NCBI RefSeq assembly: GCF_001021385.1
Contig: NZ_CP011773.1
Location: 1,736,001 to 1,800,000, forward strand
DNA from: Mycobacterium sp. EPa45
GTDB lineage: Bacteria; Actinomycetota; Actinomycetes; Mycobacteriales; Mycobacteriaceae
DNA length: 64,000 nucleotides
Direction: 5' to 3'
Shown: positions 60,133-64,000 of the stretch, piece after piece
How positions within the stretch are numbered: the first letter of the stretch is position 1
Layout of the letters: each line of letters starts with the position of its first letter
Program-made: the position numbers and the translations under genes
Notes under the pieces: generated by a model
What the model was told of the DNA's origin: nothing
The model's input: only the letters and a program-made list of their open reading frames with translations
Databases searched by the model: none

Positions 60133-61209
60133 CTAAGCGGTGATCGCCGCGAGCGCCGCTGGGGTGTCGAGGTCGCCGTAGGCGTTGGCATACCGCTGCG
60201 CCAGGGCGACGGCGACTTCGAGACGCTGCCAGAGGCCGCCGCCGCTGCTCGCGGTCGCCAGCCACAGCGCCAAACCGTGGGCGACCGACGCCCGATACCG
60301 CAGCCAGACCTCGTCCATCGAAGGCAGTTCGTCGGCCGGCAGTCCGAGCGCGTCGCGGTACTCCTCCAACAGCGCCCGCTCGTGCTGCCTGCGGTCCTCG
60401 ACCGTCAGCGCGCCCTGCAGGAAGTACCCCACATCCAGTGACCAGTTGCCGCGCCGGGCGACCTGCCAGTCCAGGAAACCGACCTCATCGTCGGGTGTGA
60501 CGTAGGTGTTTCCGATGTGCGGGTCGCCGTGCAGCAGCGTCTGCGGCGAGGTGGTCAAGGTTCGGATGTAGGGCTTCCACACCCCTTCGACGAGGTGGTC
60601 GATCGACATCGACAGCACCTCGGCGGGTGTGCTGTCGTCGAGCTGCTCCAGCGCGCTCGGCAGCGGCGCGTACTGCAGTCCGTCGAACGGCTCGAACGGT
60701 TCCAGCCAGCTCAGGGCCGGATCCTGCATGACGCGAACTCCCCAGTACCGTCCGTGCATCCGCCCGAGCCCGCGCATCCCGGAACGCGCCTGCTCGATCG
60801 TCAGCGGTCGCAGCGAATCACGGGGGTCCGCACCGCGTGCGGTGAGGTCTTCCATGACCAAGCAGAAGTCATACGCCTCTTCGTCGATGAGCGCGGCGTA
60901 GACGACGGGATGTTCCAGCGGAATTTCGACGCCGGAGCGAAACAGCCGCGGCTCGTGGAACATGCCGCTGGTCATGCGGATGAGTTCCTTATGGTCCGGG
61001 TCGGCGGCCTTGACGAACACGGTCTCCGGACCCGCGCCCTCGGAGTAGGACAACCGAAGGCGCGCACGGCGATTGGTGCCGTCATCGCGAAGGTCGATCG
61101 AGACGTCGCTGACGATGGCACCGGGGTGGTGGGCGGCCAGGGCCTGCGTCATCCAATTCGGCGACACGTCGGCGAAGTCGGTGGGGACCGACAGTGCGGG
61201 TGTGCTCAT
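60133..61209 (-). CDS. Aminoglycoside phosphotransferase (APH)-fold kinase
   Basis: A 358-residue APH/choline-kinase-like protein. The catalytic loop is TLLHGDPHIGNTYV and the metal-binding motif FLDWQVARRG, both intact. The C-terminal LALWLATAS region is helical. Mycobacterial relatives (some annotated ecdysteroid or acyl-CoA dehydrogenase-linked kinases) phosphorylate diverse hydroxylated substrates; antibiotic phosphorylation is not implied. It is divergent from a TetR gene, with two palindromes between them, and probably repressed by it. Confidence 0.86.
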   Translation of the reverse strand: MSTPALSVPTDFADVSPNWMTQALAAHHPGAIVSDVSIDLRDDGTNRRARLRLSYSEGAGPETVFVKAADPDHKELIRMTSGMFHEPRLFRSGVEIPLEHPVVYAALIDEEAYDFCLVMEDLTARGADPRDSLRPLTIEQARSGMRGLGRMHGRYWGVRVMQDPALSWLEPFEPFDGLQYAPLPSALEQLDDSTPAEVLSMSIDHLVEGVWKPYIRTLTTSPQTLLHGDPHIGNTYVTPDDEVGFLDWQVARRGNWSLDVGYFLQGALTVEDRRQHERALLEEYRDALGLPADELPSMDEVWLRYRASVAHGLALWLATASSGGGLWQRLEVAVALAQRYANAYGDLDTPAALAAITA

Positions 61210-61248
61210 CTCGGCTGGCGCTCCTCGGGTGCGGATGGTGTGCGTTAT

Positions 61249-61271
61249 TTACGACACGGAATGGGTCGTAA
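61249..61271. promoter_or_regulatory. Candidate TetR operator (palindrome 1)
   Basis: TTACGAC – 9 bases – GTCGTAA is a perfect 7-bp inverted repeat in the divergent region between the kinase and the TetR gene, an arrangement typical of TetR operators. Confidence 0.68.
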
Positions 61272-61273
61272 TG

Positions 61274-61288
61274 GCGGTAACGTACCGC
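61274..61288. promoter_or_regulatory. Candidate operator (palindrome 2)
   Basis: GCGGTA – ACG – TACCGC is a perfect 6-bp inverted repeat 2 bases after palindrome 1. It may be a second half of an extended operator or a separate regulator's site. Confidence 0.55.
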
Positions 61289-61335
61289 ACCCTCGCCGCC
61301 GACCGGCGGGGAATGGGCGAAGTTAAGCTCGCGAC

Positions 61336-61929
61336 ATGTCGCAACCGCCCGGCCGGCCTCGAGACGCAGCGCTGCACGTCGCGATCCTCGAGGCGGTGCG
61401 CGAGTTGCTGATGGAATCCAGCTACGCCGAGCTGTCGATGGACGGTGTCGCGGCGCGGGCGCAGGTCGGCAAGAAGACGCTCTACCGGCGGTGGGCATCG
61501 AAGGCGCCGCTGGTCGCCGAGGCGGTGCTGGATGCCTACGGCCGTGGTGGGTCGTTCCCGGTCCCCGATACCGGCAACCTCCGCGAAGACCTGCTTCGCT
61601 GGTTGGTCGAACACGGGGAGTTCATCACCGAACCCGCGAACGCGAAGCTCATCCGCGCCCTCGTTGCCGCCGCGGCCGCGAGTTCCGGTGACACCGAGGC
61701 GCTTTACGAACAACTGAGCGTTCCGCAGCGACTCGGACTGGTCGAGCGGGTGCGCCGCGCGGTGGACAGCGCAGCCGTGCGTGCGGACACCGACGCCGAC
61801 GCCATCGCGAACGCGTTGATGGGCACGTTGCTGCTGCAGGTCATGAGCAGTCCCGTGCAAAGCGACGACGCCGCCGGACGCTACGGCGCGTTGGTGGATG
61901 CGCTGTTGAGCGGCGTGGCCCCGGCTTAA
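61336..61929 (+). CDS. TetR-family transcriptional regulator
   Basis: A 197-residue TetR repressor with HTH about residues 29–58 (SMDGVAARAQVGKKTLYRRW) and a C-terminal domain of the TetR_C_16/EthR-unrelated type. ATG at 61336 lies 6 bases after TAAGCT (61324–61329), so the transcript may be leaderless. Two palindromes upstream, shared with the divergent kinase gene, are likely its operators. It is followed by a LysR gene 10 bases downstream. Confidence 0.92.
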   Translation: MSQPPGRPRDAALHVAILEAVRELLMESSYAELSMDGVAARAQVGKKTLYRRWASKAPLVAEAVLDAYGRGGSFPVPDTGNLREDLLRWLVEHGEFITEPANAKLIRALVAAAAASSGDTEALYEQLSVPQRLGLVERVRRAVDSAAVRADTDADAIANALMGTLLLQVMSSPVQSDDAAGRYGALVDALLSGVAPA

Positions 61930-61939
61930 GGTCGAGACC

Positions 61940-62809
61940 GTGCATCTCCAGGAACTGCAGTGGTTCGTGGCGCTGGCCGAATCCGAACACGTCACCGAGG
62001 CTGCGGCGGAGTTGGGGGTGAGTCAACCCACGCTGTCGCGCGCCCTGACCCGCATCGAGCAGGAAGCCGGTGTCGCGTTGTTCGACCGCGTCGGCCGCCG
62101 GCTGCGCCTCAACGCGTACGGCCGCGTCATGCTCGAGCACGCCCGCCGCAGCATTGCCGAAATGCAGGCCGCCCTGGATCGCATTGCCGCGCTGCGAGAT
62201 CCGGACACCGGTCGCGTCCGGCTGGCGTTTCTGCACTCGCTGGCCAACTGGTATGTGCCCGAACAACTTCGGCGTTTCCGCGAGACGGCGCCGAAGATCC
62301 AGTTCGACCTGTTTCAGGCGGCGGCACACGAGATCGCGCGAGGCATCCTCGACGGTGGCTCCGACATCGCCGTCACCTCACCGCGCCCCGATCCGGCCCA
62401 GTTCTCCTGGCACCGCCTTTACGTCGAACGGCTGTGCCTGGCCGTGCCGGTGGGGCACCGGTTGGCGGCCCGCAGTCGGGTCAGCCTCTCGGTGGCCGCT
62501 GATGAGCCATTCGTGGCATTGGAGAAGCCGTTCGGGCTGCGGCAATTGACCGATGACCTGTGGGCCGAAGCCGGCATCGATCCCCAAATCGTGTTCGAGG
62601 CCTCCGAAATCCCGACGATGGAGGGGTTGGTCGCGGCGGGATTCGGCGTCGCGGTGGTGCCGGTACCGCGCGACGCGGCCGAGGGCCGGGTAGTGCATGT
62701 GCCGTTGTCGAACAGCCGCGCCAAACGCGAGGTCGGTCTGGCCTGGGCGCGTGATCGCCCACTGGCACCGCCCACACAGCGGTTCGTGACATTTCTGACC
62801 GACAGCTGA
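61940..62809 (+). CDS. LysR-family transcriptional regulator
   Basis: A 289-residue LysR regulator. The HTH is HVTEAAAELGVSQPTLSRAL (about residues 15–34), followed by the linker helix and two periplasmic-binding-like lobes (VRLAFLHSLANWYVPEQL … EIPTMEGLVAAGFGVAVVP). It begins 10 bases after the TetR gene and precedes an MFS exporter in the same direction, a pairing like YnfL–YnfM in E. coli, so it probably regulates that exporter. Confidence 0.92.
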   Translation: MHLQELQWFVALAESEHVTEAAAELGVSQPTLSRALTRIEQEAGVALFDRVGRRLRLNAYGRVMLEHARRSIAEMQAALDRIAALRDPDTGRVRLAFLHSLANWYVPEQLRRFRETAPKIQFDLFQAAAHEIARGILDGGSDIAVTSPRPDPAQFSWHRLYVERLCLAVPVGHRLAARSRVSLSVAADEPFVALEKPFGLRQLTDDLWAEAGIDPQIVFEASEIPTMEGLVAAGFGVAVVPVPRDAAEGRVVHVPLSNSRAKREVGLAWARDRPLAPPTQRFVTFLTDS

Positions 62810-62905
62810 ATCGAGCCAATCGCTACACTCAGCTGTGATCATGTTCATTACGTATGACTTGTCGTTGTTTCATGCATTGGACACATCAGCAGCGGGATTT
62901 CTACC

Positions 62906-64000
62906 GTGGCTTCAGTGACCATTGACCAATCCCTGGAACGCTGCTGGACTGGGCACACTCGGGGGTCGGCGGCCTACGCGCGTCTGCTGGCGGCGCTGTT
63001 CTGCGCGGGCGTGGCGACCTTCGCGCAGCTGTACTCGCCACAAGCGGTACTTCCGCTGATCTCGGCCGACCTCCGCGTCGGCGCTGCCCACGCCGCCCTG
63101 ATCATCTCGGCGTCCACCGTCGGCTTGGCGATCGGTGTCATCCCATGGTCGGCGCTGGCCGACCGCATCGGCAGGGTCAAGGCCATCACGGTCTCGGTCT
63201 CCGGCGCGACGCTGGTCGGGATGCTGGTCCCCTTCGCACCGACGTTCGGCTTGCTGATGGCCGGGCGCTTCATCGAAGGGCTGTTGGTGGGCGGCGTGCC
63301 GGCCATCGCGGTGGCCTATCTGACCGAAGAGGTCGACCGCGCCCACGCGGCGCGAGCGGCCGGCACCTTTGTGGCCGGAACGACGATCGGGGGACTGCTC
63401 GGTCGGCTCGTGTCCAGCCCGGTGGCCGAATTCGCCGGATGGCGCATCGGGGTTTTCACCGTCGCGGTGATCTGCGGGCTGGCGGCCATGGGTTTCGTCA
63501 AACTGGCTCCCGAACCGCAGGGCTTCACGCCGGCGTCACGCCGCGGCGCCAACTCCGAAGGCGGCCTGGCACATCGGCTCGCCGCCAACCTGTGCACACC
63601 GCGCCAACTCGTGCTGTTCGCCCAGGGCTTCCTGCTGATGGGCGGATTCGTCGCGCTCTACAACTTCCTGGGTTACCGCTTGACCGCGGCACCGTTCCAT
63701 CTGCCCGCCTCGGTGGTGAGCCTGGTGTTCCTGGCCTATCTGGCCGGGACATGGGCGTCGTCGCGGGCCGGCGCCGAGGCGGCGCGCTTCGGTCGCAAGC
63801 GGGTCCTGCTCGTCTCCGTTGCGATCATGATGGGCGGCGTCGCAATCACGCTGAGTACCAACGTGATCGCGATCCTGGTGGGATTGGTGGTCGCCACGGC
63901 CGGCTTCTTCGGTGCCCACTCCACCGCGGCGGGCTGGACCGGCCAGGCCGCACCGGTCGGCAAAGCCCAGGCGTCGTCGCTCTACAACCTCTTCTACTAC
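62906..64000 (+). CDS. MFS transporter (YnfM-like), truncated by the window end
   Basis: The first 365 codons of a major facilitator permease that continues past the window. Ten or more membrane segments are visible, for example LLAALFCAGVATFAQLYSP, AALIISASTVGLAIGVIPW and GFLLMGGFVALYNFLGY. The MFS motif A-like loop WSALADRIGRVKAI follows helix 2. The sequence resembles YnfM-type drug/sugar exporters, matching the LysR gene upstream. GTG at 62906 is used; a GTG three codons later is possible. Because it has no stop in the window, simple ORF calling misses it. Confidence 0.88.
   Translation, partial: MASVTIDQSLERCWTGHTRGSAAYARLLAALFCAGVATFAQLYSPQAVLPLISADLRVGAAHAALIISASTVGLAIGVIPWSALADRIGRVKAITVSVSGATLVGMLVPFAPTFGLLMAGRFIEGLLVGGVPAIAVAYLTEEVDRAHAARAAGTFVAGTTIGGLLGRLVSSPVAEFAGWRIGVFTVAVICGLAAMGFVKLAPEPQGFTPASRRGANSEGGLAHRLAANLCTPRQLVLFAQGFLLMGGFVALYNFLGYRLTAAPFHLPASVVSLVFLAYLAGTWASSRAGAEAARFGRKRVLLVSVAIMMGGVAITLSTNVIAILVGLVVATAGFFGAHSTAAGWTGQAAPVGKAQASSLYNLFYY

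Overview
The window is high-GC DNA from a mycobacterium, most likely a rapid-growing Mycolicibacterium-type species. The evidence is the gene order sigH–rshA–bL37–biotinylated protein–pdtaS–whiB1–…–entC–rhlE–moeZ–adnA/adnB–nudC–mrx1–uvrD2–whiB7, which matches the M. tuberculosis Rv3223c–Rv3193c neighbourhood almost gene for gene. Mycobacterial hallmarks (WhiB proteins, mycoredoxin, AdnAB, DUF3152, UPF0182) support this. No CRISPR array, insertion sequence, integrase or rRNA was found.

Layout. (1) 0–4.2 kb: a tightly overlapping operon of two cytochromes P450, an F420-type nitroreductase-fold protein, a TetR regulator and a small secreted protein. (2) 4.2–9.4 kb: redox and stress regulation, with sigH/rshA, the 24-residue ribosomal protein gene bL37 on the opposite strand, the biotinyl protein, the sensor kinase pdtaS, whiB1 and a lipid kinase. 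(3) 9.4–23.4 kb: conserved core genes for membrane proteins, siderophore synthesis (entC), a ParA-like ATPase, the RhlE helicase, a ferritin-fold protein, DUF3107, TetR, DUF3152, MoeZ, a kinase-like protein, an alkyltransferase-like protein and LipV. (4) 23.4–34.8 kb: DNA repair and redox, with adnA (carrying an apparent single-base frameshift), adnB, a DoxX protein, a K+ channel, nudC, mrx1 and uvrD2. (5) 34.8–44.5 kb: a repeat-containing secreted protein, tpx, whiB7 with its full leader (promoter, uORF, attenuator), an ABC1 kinase, an orphan TOMM-cyclodehydratase-like protein, a zinicin-like protein, a PDZ/Lon protease and a UPF0182 giant membrane protein. (6) 44.5–64 kb: a more variable region with rnz, a lipoprotein, an initiator tRNA gene, a set of stress genes with SigF-like promoters ending in katE, htpG, a TetR/AurF-like oxygenase/DUF4873 unit, a PAS-ANTAR regulator, a WXG100-like/DUF1023-hydrolase/lipoprotein cassette, a short-chain fatty acid transporter, an APH-fold kinase divergent from a TetR gene, a LysR regulator and an MFS transporter cut by the window end.

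How the genes fit together. Much of the window concerns oxidative, nitrosative and antibiotic stress: SigH/RshA (thiol stress), WhiB1 and WhiB7 (Fe–S regulators), Mrx1, Tpx, NudC and KatE, together with AdnAB and UvrD2 for DNA repair. Several regulatory elements are visible in the DNA itself: a SigH-like promoter and a second upstream start for sigH, the whiB7 attenuator, three SigF-like promoters between 47.8 and 49.0 kb, and palindromic TetR operators at 53.8 and 61.3 kb. Start sites were chosen by Shine-Dalgarno position, leaderless -10 spacing or family alignment from memory. No database search was run.
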